In this document: positions 1 through 6,905 of the stretch, in pieces
Position numbering within the stretch: the first letter of the stretch is position 1
Layout of the letters: the number at the start of each line of letters is the position of its first letter
IMG/VR virus record: IMGVR_UViG_3300031620_000001
Span: 1-20,662 of that record
From: a virus
Length of the DNA: 20,662 bases
Direction: 5' to 3' (one strand)
Made by a program: the position numbers and the translations under genes
Notes under the pieces: model-generated
Database searches by the model: none
What the model was told of the DNA's origin: nothing
The model's input: the letters and a program-made list of their open reading frames with translations, nothing else

Positions 1-2
1 TG

Positions 3-392
3 GAGCAAATCTATACTTGGGCTCATCGGAACCGGCTACCTAAAGATTGGGCTGATAATTTCCAAAAACTCCCTTTCTCTGATGATATCAGAAAACAATG
101 TCAGGAATGCAAGGAAATGACTCTGAGGAGCGAAAATCACCCCCCAGGATCGAAGAACTCCGTATCCCACATAGGAGAGCATTCAGAGAATTATAATAAG
201 GCCGTGACGGAGCTATTTTCGCTTATCGAAAATCCTGAAATGGCGAGCAAATTCGCTCAGGGCATGGTTAGCGTCATAAAAAAAGATCCTGAACGGTTTT
301 ACGATAAATATTATTCTGGGATTATAGGCGATTGTGACATGCTGAAAGGCATACAAAAAAATCGAAGAAAACATTTGAGGATAATGAATTGA
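3..392 (+). CDS. C-terminal part of a small helix-turn-helix-like protein (5' end outside window)
   Basis: The frame is open from the first bases of the window, so the gene starts upstream and only about 129 residues are visible. The first visible residues, IYTWAHRNRLPKDW, look like the recognition helix and following turn of a small phage Cro/YdaS-type helix-turn-helix repressor (pattern 'v-x-x-W-x-x-R-x-x-I/L-P-x-x-W'). The rest is a polar, largely helical tail with a Lys/Arg-rich end. An ATG at 117 would start a shorter 91-residue product, but it would cut off the HTH-like part and has no good ribosome binding site, so I prefer read-through from upstream. It ends 4 bases before the integrase start codon, so the two are probably cotranscribed, which fits a role as a lysogeny or integrase regulator. 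The function is inferred from a short motif only. Confidence 0.55.
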   Translation, partial: EQIYTWAHRNRLPKDWADNFQKLPFSDDIRKQCQECKEMTLRSENHPPGSKNSVSHIGEHSENYNKAVTELFSLIENPEMASKFAQGMVSVIKKDPERFYDKYYSGIIGDCDMLKGIQKNRRKHLRIMN

Positions 393-396
393 ATAA

Positions 397-1479
397 ATGT
401 CCGTACATAAACTGAAAGACGGCCGGTGGATCGTTCAATACAGGGCCGGCGCCAAATATAAGCGGGAATACTTTGGCCGGGGCCTGGAGGCAGAGACCAA
501 AGCCAGGGCCAGAAATGATGAGCTTGCGCCGAGGCCGTATAAAAAACGCACACAACCAAAAAAATCTCCTCTCTTCGAGGACCTGGCCAATGCCTATCTC
601 ATAGCGAACCGTGCCACCATAGAAGATTCCACCAGAAAAATCCTTCAATATAAACTATCAAGCACCATTCTTCCGGAGCTCGGCGCTCTCTATGCCTCAC
701 GAATAACGCATTACAGAATGGATCAGTATGTTGCCAAACGCCTGGATGCCGGCAGAAAAAAAAGCACCATTCACCGGGAAATTACAGACATTCAGACTAT
801 CCTCAATTGGGCTGCCGGTCCTGATCGTCGCTATATAGAAAAAAATCCTTTAGCAGGCTATAAGAAGCCGTCCCTGGACGATGAAATAATCCAGCCCGTT
901 ACGCACGCCGAAATTACCAGGATCCTCACACACGCCGTAGAACATCTGATTAAGGCATTAATAATCAGTTATTACACGGGCCTCCGTCCGGGAAAAGAAC
1001 TGTTCACTCTGAGATGGACAGATATGGATTGGGATCAAGAAATGATCCTGATCCGGTCCGCCAGAAAGAAGGGGACCCCGTTCCGATTCGTGCCGGTGCA
1101 CCGTGATTTTTTAGATCACCTGAAGACATGGTATAAAACTGATGGCCAGGAGGATGTGCATATTATTCGATACAACGGGAAACCGATTAAATCGATAAGG
1201 AGGAGCTTTGCCGCAGCAAAAAAAAAGGCGGGAATAACCAGAAGGCTCAGGCCGTATGATTTCAGGCATGCATTCGCTACCTGGGTACTCGGTGAAGGTG
1301 CGGACCTGAAATCCACCTCTGAGATCCTTGGCCATAGCAGTACAAAGATCACGACCAGGGTTTATCAACATACAAACATGGCCATGCGAAGAGAGGTGAT
1401 TAATAAACTCCCGGTCCTGGAAATACCAAAAGAGAAAAGAAAGTTTCGGCAGCAAAATAAACGGATTAAAAAAGAATAA
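397..1479 (+). CDS. int: Tyrosine-recombinase phage integrase
   Basis: A 360-residue site-specific recombinase for phage integration and excision. The catalytic set of the tyrosine recombinase family is visible in order: Arg197 in TGLRPG, the beta-hairpin Lys at 224/225 (ARKKGTPFR), the box RPYDFRHAFATW with Arg290, His313 in LGHSSTKITT, and nucleophile Tyr323 in RVYQHT. Tyr287 stands where many members have His in HxxR, a common substitution in phage integrases. Residues 1-50 look like an N-terminal arm-binding domain (KDGRWIVQYR), and residues 57-150 form the SAM-like core-binding domain. The basic tail (KRKFRQQNKRIKKE) may add DNA contacts. The start is 4 bases after the upstream stop, with only a weak, distant GAGG, so translation is probably coupled. 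The tRNA-derived att core lies about 0.9 kb downstream. Confidence 0.95.
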   Translation: MSVHKLKDGRWIVQYRAGAKYKREYFGRGLEAETKARARNDELAPRPYKKRTQPKKSPLFEDLANAYLIANRATIEDSTRKILQYKLSSTILPELGALYASRITHYRMDQYVAKRLDAGRKKSTIHREITDIQTILNWAAGPDRRYIEKNPLAGYKKPSLDDEIIQPVTHAEITRILTHAVEHLIKALIISYYTGLRPGKELFTLRWTDMDWDQEMILIRSARKKGTPFRFVPVHRDFLDHLKTWYKTDGQEDVHIIRYNGKPIKSIRRSFAAAKKKAGITRRLRPYDFRHAFATWVLGEGADLKSTSEILGHSSTKITTRVYQHTNMAMRREVINKLPVLEIPKEKRKFRQQNKRIKKE

Positions 1480-1501
1480 AGATATCTGCCGAACAACCTC
1501 C

Positions 1502-1533
1502 TTCAGCGGATCACAAAAAACGTGTCCGCTGAA
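1502..1533. repeat. Inverted repeat / stem-loop after the integrase gene
   Basis: TTCAGCGGA (1502-1510) is perfectly repeated in inverse as TCCGCTGAA (1525-1533). An inner CAC/GTG pair (1512-1514 and 1522-1524) extends the stem around an A-rich loop, with one bulged T. No T tract follows, so it is not a clear intrinsic terminator. It could be a weak terminator, a regulatory hairpin, or an arm-type or excisionase binding site near the attachment site. Confidence 0.5.
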
Positions 1534-1582
1534 TCGCGGTGTTAGAAAACCTGATTAATATTTATTAGTTACAGGCATCTAT

Positions 1583-2113
1583 ATGAGCATCGTTATTTGC
1601 ACAGTTTATAACAACAGCCGCTTGTTCTTTGGATCAGATACAAGAGCGATTAAAAATAATATAGTCAATGACGATTTTAAGAAAATCTTTAACATTAGAC
1701 CCGATATCTACTCAGGAATGACAGGAGAAGCTGAACCGGGATTTTGGTACATCGATCGAATAAAACAACTCAATCACCTCGATACTATTTCTCTGCTTAA
1801 TTGGATAGAGTTAGATTTTCCTACTCACAATTTCCCAAAATTGGCAATAATTTTGGCAGGAAAAGATGAACAAGGTAATTTCTTTATTTACTCACAAAAC
1901 CATGAGGGGTTGATATCCAGACCTTTTGTTCCCCAAGAAGGCTTAGCATTTGCGGTTAGTGCTAATGCCAATATCTCACTTTTTGGAGAATATCTTGAAA
2001 GGTGTTTTAGGAATGAAATTGCAATAGAGCAGGCGATACAAAACACTATATCTTATGCTTCTACTATCGACTCCTCAATATCAGATAAATGTGATTTAGT
2101 AATATTAGATTAA
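1583..2113 (+). CDS. Proteasome-fold (Ntn-hydrolase-like, HslV/beta-subunit-like) protein, phage cargo gene
   Basis: A 176-residue protein that aligns by eye with proteasome beta subunits and HslV. The N-terminus MSIVICTVYNN matches the 'T-I-V' first strand. FFGSDTRA matches the 'L-A-A-D-T-R-A' segment carrying the Asp17 equivalent. DDFKKIF matches the region of the Lys33 equivalent, and YSGMTGEA matches the following 'G-x-x-G' strand. Later strands (LAIILAGKD, LAFAVSA) and a closing helix fit the four-layer fold. Ser2 would become the N-terminal residue after Met removal and is the only candidate nucleophile. The classical Thr is absent, and spacing to the Asp is one or two residues long, so activity is uncertain. 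The gene is visibly AT-richer than the structural genes and sits between int and the att core, a usual place for lysogenic cargo. The RBS is weak (CAGG). The fold is inferred with fair confidence; the biological role is unknown. Confidence 0.7.
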   Translation: MSIVICTVYNNSRLFFGSDTRAIKNNIVNDDFKKIFNIRPDIYSGMTGEAEPGFWYIDRIKQLNHLDTISLLNWIELDFPTHNFPKLAIILAGKDEQGNFFIYSQNHEGLISRPFVPQEGLAFAVSANANISLFGEYLERCFRNEIAIEQAIQNTISYASTIDSSISDKCDLVILD

Positions 2114-2140
2114 ATAATTTCTAACCAGCAAGTGGAGCTG

Positions 2141-2326
2141 ATGGCTTATTCCGTGGCGATTTTTACAATATATAGTCTCTTTTTTGCGCTTTTAAAAACT
2201 ATACCATATATTGAATTTTTTCCTGTTTCCGGAACTGCTGCAGAGGCCTCCGCAATAACAACATATAGTATGATCAAAGAAAAGTTCTCAATGACAATTT
2301 TATACCACAAGAGAAATGACTGGTAA
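2141..2326 (+). CDS. Possible small membrane protein (doubtful)
   Basis: A 61-residue frame starting at ATG 2141 has a GGAG four bases upstream; a GTG at 2132 would add three residues. The first 25 residues (AYSVAIFTIYSLFFALLK) would form one membrane helix, followed by a short polar tail. I recognise no family. It follows the proteasome-like gene by 27 bases on the same strand, so it could be cotranscribed. The region is AT-rich and an opposite-strand frame of similar size also exists, so this may not be a gene. If it is not, bases 2114-2513 hold only the palindrome, the tRNA half and the terminator described separately. Confidence 0.25.
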   Translation: MAYSVAIFTIYSLFFALLKTIPYIEFFPVSGTAAEASAITTYSMIKEKFSMTILYHKRNDW

Positions 2327-2343
2327 ATCATTTGATTTACCAG
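2320..2343. repeat. Perfect 11-bp palindrome upstream of the att core
   Basis: CTGGTAAATCA and its exact reverse complement TGATTTACCAG are separated by two bases. The palindrome lies about 50 bp from the tRNA-derived core. It has no T tract. It suits a protein-binding site (integrase arm, excisionase or host factor) or a transcript end hairpin for the cargo gene. Confidence 0.6.
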
Positions 2344-2390
2344 AATAGCAATCTTTAAATCCACATCAGATAAGGCTCTAAATCCAAACC

Positions 2391-2437
2391 ATACCTTGAC
2401 ACGGTAGAGGTCACGGGTTCAAATCCCGTCGTGCCTA
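2391..2437 (+). tRNA. 3' half of tRNA-Val(GAC), probable attP core
   Basis: Bases 2391-2437 fold as the 3' part of a tRNA. They give an anticodon stem-loop with stem 2391-2395/2403-2407 and loop TTGACAC (anticodon GAC, valine), a five-base variable loop AGGTC, and a perfect T arm ACGGG-TTCAAAT-CCCGT (2413-2429). The acceptor 3' strand CGTGCCT and discriminator A2437 follow. No CCA is encoded. The outermost anticodon-stem pair (A2391-G2407) does not match, and no D arm or 5' acceptor strand lies upstream, so the molecule is not a complete gene. Such 3' halves are the usual identity block by which integrases use tRNA genes as attB; integration restores the host tRNA. Homology seems to begin at about 2392, at the anticodon stem, a known crossover class. 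Confidence 0.8.
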
Positions 2438-2456
2438 TTCAATAAAATCAATAAGT

Positions 2457-2493
2457 TAGCCGCTTTTAATCTTAGCGGCTATTTTATTTTTTT
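2457..2493 (+). terminator. Intrinsic terminator after the tRNA half
   Basis: An 8-bp stem TAGCCGCT (2457-2464) / AGCGGCTA (2474-2481) with a 9-base loop is followed by TTTTATTTTTTT. On the plus strand it would end the tRNA or the cargo-gene transcript. On the minus strand the hairpin lies about 20 bases after the holin stop codon and is followed by a weaker T-rich stretch, so it may also end the late operon. Confidence 0.85.
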
Positions 2494-2513
2494 GGTAATG
2501 TATTACCAGAGAT

Positions 2514-3077
2514 TTACAACGGGAATGTAGCGCCATTATTTTGAAGGGCATTCTTCTGTTTGAGTTTATTCCTGCCCCACGCAGTGATCCCTAATATAGC
2601 GCCCGGGATGCCGAATAAGGTTGTGAAAGCCCCTATCAGGAGAGGGATCATTCCTATAGAATTGGAATCTTTCTCTACGATTGCCTTCCATGCGAGCATA
2701 CACACAAAAACGCATACAGCGCCAAATGCTGTGCCTGAGATAATCCCCCAGTATGGTCTCCAGAACCATTGAGGCCAGTGTTCGCTTTTCCCCTCTGCCT
2801 GCATGGTTTGATTGACAATGGCCATTTGCTGTGTAAATTCGCGTTCTTTGCCAAGCGCAAATTCATTGGCCTGTTCCTGGAATTTCAACTGTAGTTCCGG
2901 GCTTTGGTTAATAGCTTCGACTGCTTGCTGTGGATCCTGATACCCGGTTACAACCTTCGCGATATCAATAACTTTTTCTGCTGTGTCCTCGGCCTCCTTA
3001 TGCCCGATAATCCAGCCGACCAGCTTGGGGGCATATTGGGCCAGGCTCATGGCTAATGGTATTAATGGTAATGGCAT
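2514..3077 (-). CDS. Holin, 3TM gene-transfer-release type
   Basis: A 187-residue protein that would form membrane lesions for lysin release. Its layout matches the 'holin of 3TMs, for gene-transfer release' family: an N-terminal hydrophobic stretch (about 1-25), then the conserved AEKVIDIAKVVTGYQDPQQA segment (33-52). A Gln/Glu-rich helical linker and the aromatic WPQWFWRPYWG (101-111) precede two clear membrane helices at about 110-130 and 142-167. The tail is short and basic (GRNKLKQK). The start has a good RBS (AAAGGAG, about 9 bases upstream). It is the last gene of the late operon, 14 bases after the L,D-transpeptidase-like gene, forming a lysis pair. Confidence 0.85.
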   Translation of the reverse strand: MPLPLIPLAMSLAQYAPKLVGWIIGHKEAEDTAEKVIDIAKVVTGYQDPQQAVEAINQSPELQLKFQEQANEFALGKEREFTQQMAIVNQTMQAEGKSEHWPQWFWRPYWGIISGTAFGAVCVFVCMLAWKAIVEKDSNSIGMIPLLIGAFTTLFGIPGAILGITAWGRNKLKQKNALQNNGATFPL

Positions 3078-3091
3078 AATTATTTCTCCTT

Positions 3092-3691
3092 TTAAAAAGA
3101 AAAATCATTTTCCTCTAACAATGTATAAGTGAAATTATTCCCGAATTTCTTGCGTGCCCGTTCACATAGTGTCAAAAGAAATGCGAAATGATCCGGATCT
3201 TGGACAACTTGACAGCCGGCACTCCATTTTCCAACGGAGATAGATGGCCGATAGGCGTTCGCCCGGTGGATATTAATCGCATTGATTCCTGTTTCTTCTA
3301 ACATGCCCTTTGTATTAATTATGCTGTCTCTATTAGAATCTCGATATACCGTGATAGGTCCTTTTTGCTGCAAGGCCTTATATCCTCGGTGCTTTCCTAT
3401 CATGTAGGCGTTGCGATACTGGCCTTCTTTCATCACTGCCGTACCTCGAATATTAATCGGGTCCTCTCTATAAAAGATTCCTGGATCGGTTGTGGCAGGG
3501 AAGGCAAAGAAATTCCAAATCCCATCAAAGATATAAAATACTATAATCCAATCATTAAATGCATTGGCAGATATATCGCTGGTTCGGATACCAACAATAT
3601 TGAGATCATGGCCTTTGCTATTAGTAAAAATCTTATACCTTTTGGCATCCATTACAGCAATGATCGCCTCTATATCCGGTTTAAATGACAT
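3092..3691 (-). CDS. L,D-transpeptidase-like (YkuD-type) presumed lysis enzyme
   Basis: A 199-residue protein with no signal peptide or membrane segment. The key signature is His142 in INIHRAN, followed 15 residues on by SAGC (Ser157 to Cys160, within GKWSAGCQV). This resembles the H...(S/T)-x-G-C active site of L,D-transpeptidase/YkuD-fold enzymes, which act on peptidoglycan tetrapeptides through the Cys. The C-terminus ends in the pattern GNNFTYTLLEE, seen in related phage proteins. It overlaps neither neighbour, has an AGGAAAA RBS, and sits just before the holin gene. I therefore infer a peptidoglycan-targeting lysis role, with export depending on the holin. A role in wall remodelling or a virion wall enzyme is possible. 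There is no classical lysozyme or amidase gene in the window. Confidence 0.6.
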   Translation of the reverse strand: MSFKPDIEAIIAVMDAKRYKIFTNSKGHDLNIVGIRTSDISANAFNDWIIVFYIFDGIWNFFAFPATTDPGIFYREDPINIRGTAVMKEGQYRNAYMIGKHRGYKALQQKGPITVYRDSNRDSIINTKGMLEETGINAINIHRANAYRPSISVGKWSAGCQVVQDPDHFAFLLTLCERARKKFGNNFTYTLLEENDFSF

Positions 3692-3723
3692 ATCATTTTC
3701 CTATATTGATAGATATTTTTCAT

Positions 3724-5664
3724 TTAATTAGTGCTTCTGCCCATTTCATGCCAATTTGTACCATCACATACCAAAGTTATTGTATCGTCTGCTGTAGTTA
3801 CAAAATCGCCTTCAATTTTTATATTATTTCCATCTGTAAAAGTTAAAATTCCAGCAAATTTTAATGTGACTATGCGAGAAGCCCAGGAAGCAATAAGGGT
3901 GGTAATGTTAGTGGTTCCTGTGATATTGAAATAGTCACCATCTTGGGGCAAGGTAACGGTAGCGGCAGATGCCACATCTGTTGAAACACTGGATATATTA
4001 TTTTTAATCTGATTATGGGTTGCGGTTCCGAAATCAATAGGGATACATCCACTATAATCATTTCCCTCAAAGATGTTATAATCACAGTCATCATCAAACA
4101 GAATCCCCGATCCAGCTTGTACTGCATCAAAATAGCATCCAATAATTCTATTGTGCGTAGAAGCTGATTTAAGCCGTAAAGCAAAATATGAATTTGCACA
4201 GGATTTTCGTACTGTTACCCCAATAATAGTATTATAGTTTGCCCCCGATAAATAAACGCCACTAACCCAAAGATCAGATAATACAGTTCCCATCACGGTA
4301 TTATAATCACCCTGTATAACAATCCCACTTCCACCAAGCGGGGCATCTAATCTCATGCCCTGCGCTGAACCGCCAATTATTGAAGAATGCGTAGTTCCAG
4401 CATCAAGGATGAAAGCCCTATATCCTCCATTTTCAGCATCACAGCTTATAAAATGTATTCCTGTAGAGGTCATTGCTTTATACGCGAAACCATCGTAGCC
4501 TTCTGCATAGCAACCATAAAAGTTGACATCAAAACAATAATATGAAGCATAGAAAGGGGTATAACTTCCCTTGATGCTTTTGCAGTTTATTATATTTCCC
4601 CTGTAACAATACCTGAGGTAAAAAGAATACATATCAGAGGCAGCAGTAGTCGGCATATTTTGAACTTTTACATTGCTAATTACAAAATCTTTTACACTAT
4701 ACATTTTTACTGCCATAGCGTAATTACCATTATCAAGGACCATATTTTCAAGTCTGATGTTCTCAATAAATGGAACTTTTGTAACTGAATGAACCGCATC
4801 GGTAGTTTCGTAAGTGTGGCTCAACTTTTTCTTCATTGTCAGGGTATCGGCGGCAATACTATCTATTTGCCCATACTCCCAATCATCATCATCTTGAATT
4901 ATTATCCATTCATCTGCTGCGTAACTTGCGCCTCCGCCAGCCTCAAGAACAATATCCGATTGAAAACTATCTGCATTGGCTGAAAGATCTTTTGAAGTAC
5001 CTAAAGTACTGATTACTTGAATTACTGTATTTGTGGTGGCATTTGTAACGGCAGCTCGACCAGATTTGCATGTAAGGGTCATTTCAGCAGATATTACAAT
5101 AGGTGCAGCGCATGTATAAGTTTTAGCTTGAAGTTCAACACATTTTATATTTGCTGCTGCTGTGATAGCCTTATTGATTTGTACCTCGTCTGCCGTCCCA
5201 TCTATGCCCCACCATTCGGGATATACTTCTTTAACCGCTCCATCTCCAAAAACAGGAATAAAATCGTCATCAAAACATTGTGTTAAGCCATGCTCAAAAG
5301 GCCCATTGATTGTGAGGGTTCCTGGACCATCAAGAATCGCTCCATTTTCCATTTTAAGGGTTATGTTGGACGTGATGGTTTCACTGGTTGTGAGAGTGTA
5401 AGTTGTTTCATTATTAATACTGGTATGCAGGCATTTTATCGTGGCTTTCCTGGAGGTACCTATTGCGTCCACATACGCCTTGATCGACTTGCGATTGCCT
5501 GTTGCTCCCTGGTCTGCTTCTGAACCATCCACGACATATTCTATGCCAACCTGGCTTGCTACAAAGGCTTCAACTTTGTCTGTATAGACATGCTGCAAAG
5601 GTTGCCCGAATACGAACAAACAACTAAGGATTAGAATACTTACCAGGATATATACTCTTCTCAT
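3724..5664 (-). CDS. Secreted-type right-handed beta-helix tail spike / depolymerase-like protein
   Basis: I place the start at the ATG at 5664 (646 residues) because an AAAGGAG box lies just upstream. An upstream in-frame ATG would add 17 residues ahead of the signal peptide. Residues 1-21 (MRRVYILVSILILSCLFVFG) form a Sec signal peptide. VYPEWWGIDGTADE (148-160) is the entry motif of pectate-lyase-3-like phage spikes, and many short rungs rich in N, G and I/V follow (for example SIIGGS, YNTIIG, HNRIIG, YNIFEGN). The last ~90 residues (VTLPQDGDYFNITG...FVTTADDTITLVCDGTNWHEM) are a common phage fibre end module. A role in binding or cleaving a surface polysaccharide is inferred; no catalytic residues can be assigned. 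The gene is AT-richer than the virion genes and follows a terminator, so it may be differently expressed or recently gained. Confidence 0.75.
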   Translation of the reverse strand: MRRVYILVSILILSCLFVFGQPLQHVYTDKVEAFVASQVGIEYVVDGSEADQGATGNRKSIKAYVDAIGTSRKATIKCLHTSINNETTYTLTTSETITSNITLKMENGAILDGPGTLTINGPFEHGLTQCFDDDFIPVFGDGAVKEVYPEWWGIDGTADEVQINKAITAAANIKCVELQAKTYTCAAPIVISAEMTLTCKSGRAAVTNATTNTVIQVISTLGTSKDLSANADSFQSDIVLEAGGGASYAADEWIIIQDDDDWEYGQIDSIAADTLTMKKKLSHTYETTDAVHSVTKVPFIENIRLENMVLDNGNYAMAVKMYSVKDFVISNVKVQNMPTTAASDMYSFYLRYCYRGNIINCKSIKGSYTPFYASYYCFDVNFYGCYAEGYDGFAYKAMTSTGIHFISCDAENGGYRAFILDAGTTHSSIIGGSAQGMRLDAPLGGSGIVIQGDYNTVMGTVLSDLWVSGVYLSGANYNTIIGVTVRKSCANSYFALRLKSASTHNRIIGCYFDAVQAGSGILFDDDCDYNIFEGNDYSGCIPIDFGTATHNQIKNNISSVSTDVASAATVTLPQDGDYFNITGTTNITTLIASWASRIVTLKFAGILTFTDGNNIKIEGDFVTTADDTITLVCDGTNWHEMGRSTN

Positions 5665-5710
5665 AATACTCCTTTCTACCTGCATACGAGGGCAGGCGAG
5701 TTTTAAGGCA

Positions 5711-5765
5711 AACAAAAAGGGCAGCGAGATAAGTGGGTAAGCACTTACCTGCTGCCCTTTTGTTT
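5711..5765 (-). terminator. Strong stem-loop terminator between holin-like and spike genes
   Basis: A near-perfect long hairpin: AAACAAAAAGGGCAGC on one side and GCTGCCCTTTTGTTT on the other, with one bulge. An inner AAGTG/CACTT pair sits around GGTAAG. Read on the minus strand, the GC stem is followed by TTTTTGTTTG, so it should end or attenuate transcripts that have passed the holin-like gene, 47 bases before the spike start. The T run on the other side makes it potentially bidirectional. Confidence 0.85.
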
Positions 5766-5851
5766 CTTGCGCCGGCCTTGGTTTAGCTATAACTTCAGCC
5801 GGGCCCTAATTATTATTTATTATTTGCCGTCCTTCGACTTTGACCTGTCGA

Positions 5852-6088
5852 TCAGCCTTTCGGCAGAGAACCGTTTATCGAACCATTCTTTCTTTCTAAA
5901 TATTTCTGGGCTACTTTACCGCTGAAAAGACCTGTCATCAGAGCGGCGTCGCCCAACTCAAAAGAAAAAAGCTGGTTGTTTCTTATGCAGACGACAGCCC
6001 ATACAGCCATGATAGTGAGCACGCAGACAGCCCATATCAGCCGCATAGACGATTTGTTGCCATTATCGTCCTCGAATGCTTTTGTCAT
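5852..6088 (-). CDS. Small membrane protein, holin-like (gp17.5 position)
   Basis: A 78-residue protein with an excellent RBS (AGGAGGT). Residues 16-35 (RLIWAVCVLTIMAVWAVVCI) form a membrane helix. A second hydrophobic stretch, about 42-57 (FELGDAALMTGLFSGK), is followed by a basic tail (VAQKYLERK). The pattern of one or two helices ending in 'G-x-x-x-G-K-V-x-Q-K' is common in small phage membrane proteins next to tail-fibre genes. In T7 the holin gene 17.5 occupies exactly this place after gene 17. A second, better holin candidate lies at the operon end, so this could be a holin partner, an antiholin, or an unrelated membrane protein. Confidence 0.6.
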   Translation of the reverse strand: MTKAFEDDNGNKSSMRLIWAVCVLTIMAVWAVVCIRNNQLFSFELGDAALMTGLFSGKVAQKYLERKNGSINGSLPKG

Positions 6089-6105
6089 TTTTTACCTCCT
6101 ATATT

Positions 6106-6867
6106 TTAATACCAAATAGATCCGTCCCAAATGAATGTACCGAGTTGGCCCGGGGCGATATTCTGGGCAGACACGGCGGAATCGAACGTTATGATCTCTT
6201 CCCCTTTATTGACAATTTCGATCTTGAATCCGCTCGGAAAACTCCCGGACGGATTGAAATTCCTGTTTGCGCCTCCGGGATCCAGGAAACATCTTAGATG
6301 ATTGCCCCCAGGATATGTGAAGGTCTCGTTCTCTGTCATTGTCTTGCCATAGCAATTAGGCACATCGCCGAAATCACCGCTTGCTATATTCTCCAGGCCT
6401 TTCAAATCCGCTTTCCATCGGAGATATTGTCCTGCTACGGGACTCGGAAGGGTAAGGTCTTTAAACTCAGAGGTAATTTTCAGGAAAAGTGTCCTGTTCA
6501 ATTTTTCCAAAAGTTGCTGCGCGATCATCATGAGTCTATCAAGCTGTTTTTCGTGCGTTTCAGCGGGGAAAGCATCGCCCTCAAGATAATCCGCGCCTTG
6601 AACGAGATCTAATTGCCGTATGATGGTTAAAGTGTAGCCAGAGGCATAGGCATCTTCATCCAAGGTGGTTATCGAGCCTCCCGTTTCCCACGGTTCCTCG
6701 CTTACGCTGTAATCGGTATTCTGGACCAGAATGGTTTCCGTGTTGTTCGGATCTTTCAAAATGACAACGAGATTTTCTTCTTCAAGGATCTTGAAGTTGA
6801 AGGGAAATTCCTTCTGAGATCCATTGCAATTGTAAGTAATCCTATTTGTTGTTGATGATATGGTCAT
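6106..6867 (-). CDS. T7 gp17 N-terminal-domain tail-fibre/adaptor protein (paralogue 2)
   Basis: A 253-residue protein. Residues 1-130 match the N-terminal attachment domain of T7 tail fibres: MTISSTTNRITYNCNGSQ, then KEFPFNFKI, a TDYSV strand, GGSITT, and the hallmark FPAETHEKQLDRLMM helix (100-113) with the following coiled segment. That domain docks the fibre to the tail. It is a clear paralogue of the next gene upstream over about 160 residues (same MT-x-SSTTNRI start and FPAETHE motif). The C-terminus is different and short (GDVPNCYGKT to FIWDGSIWY), a beta-rich end module. It lacks a long shaft, so it is more likely an adaptor or short fibre. RBS AGGAAAA is rather far (about 14 bases), but the paralogue fixes the start. 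Confidence 0.85.
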   Translation of the reverse strand: MTISSTTNRITYNCNGSQKEFPFNFKILEEENLVVILKDPNNTETILVQNTDYSVSEEPWETGGSITTLDEDAYASGYTLTIIRQLDLVQGADYLEGDAFPAETHEKQLDRLMMIAQQLLEKLNRTLFLKITSEFKDLTLPSPVAGQYLRWKADLKGLENIASGDFGDVPNCYGKTMTENETFTYPGGNHLRCFLDPGGANRNFNPSGSFPSGFKIEIVNKGEEIITFDSAVSAQNIAPGQLGTFIWDGSIWY

Positions 6868-6905
6868 GAGGTTTTTTTATTTTCCTGTCATATTAGAAAC
6901 TATTA

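Noticed and set aside
117-392. Separate 91-residue gene starting at ATG 117
   Set aside because: The same frame is open to the window start and the upstream residues look like an HTH, so the ATG is probably internal.
2146-2364. A 72-codon minus-strand frame over the gap before the att core
   Set aside because: AT-rich, hydrophobic by composition, without a ribosome binding site, and overlapping the tRNA-proximal palindrome.
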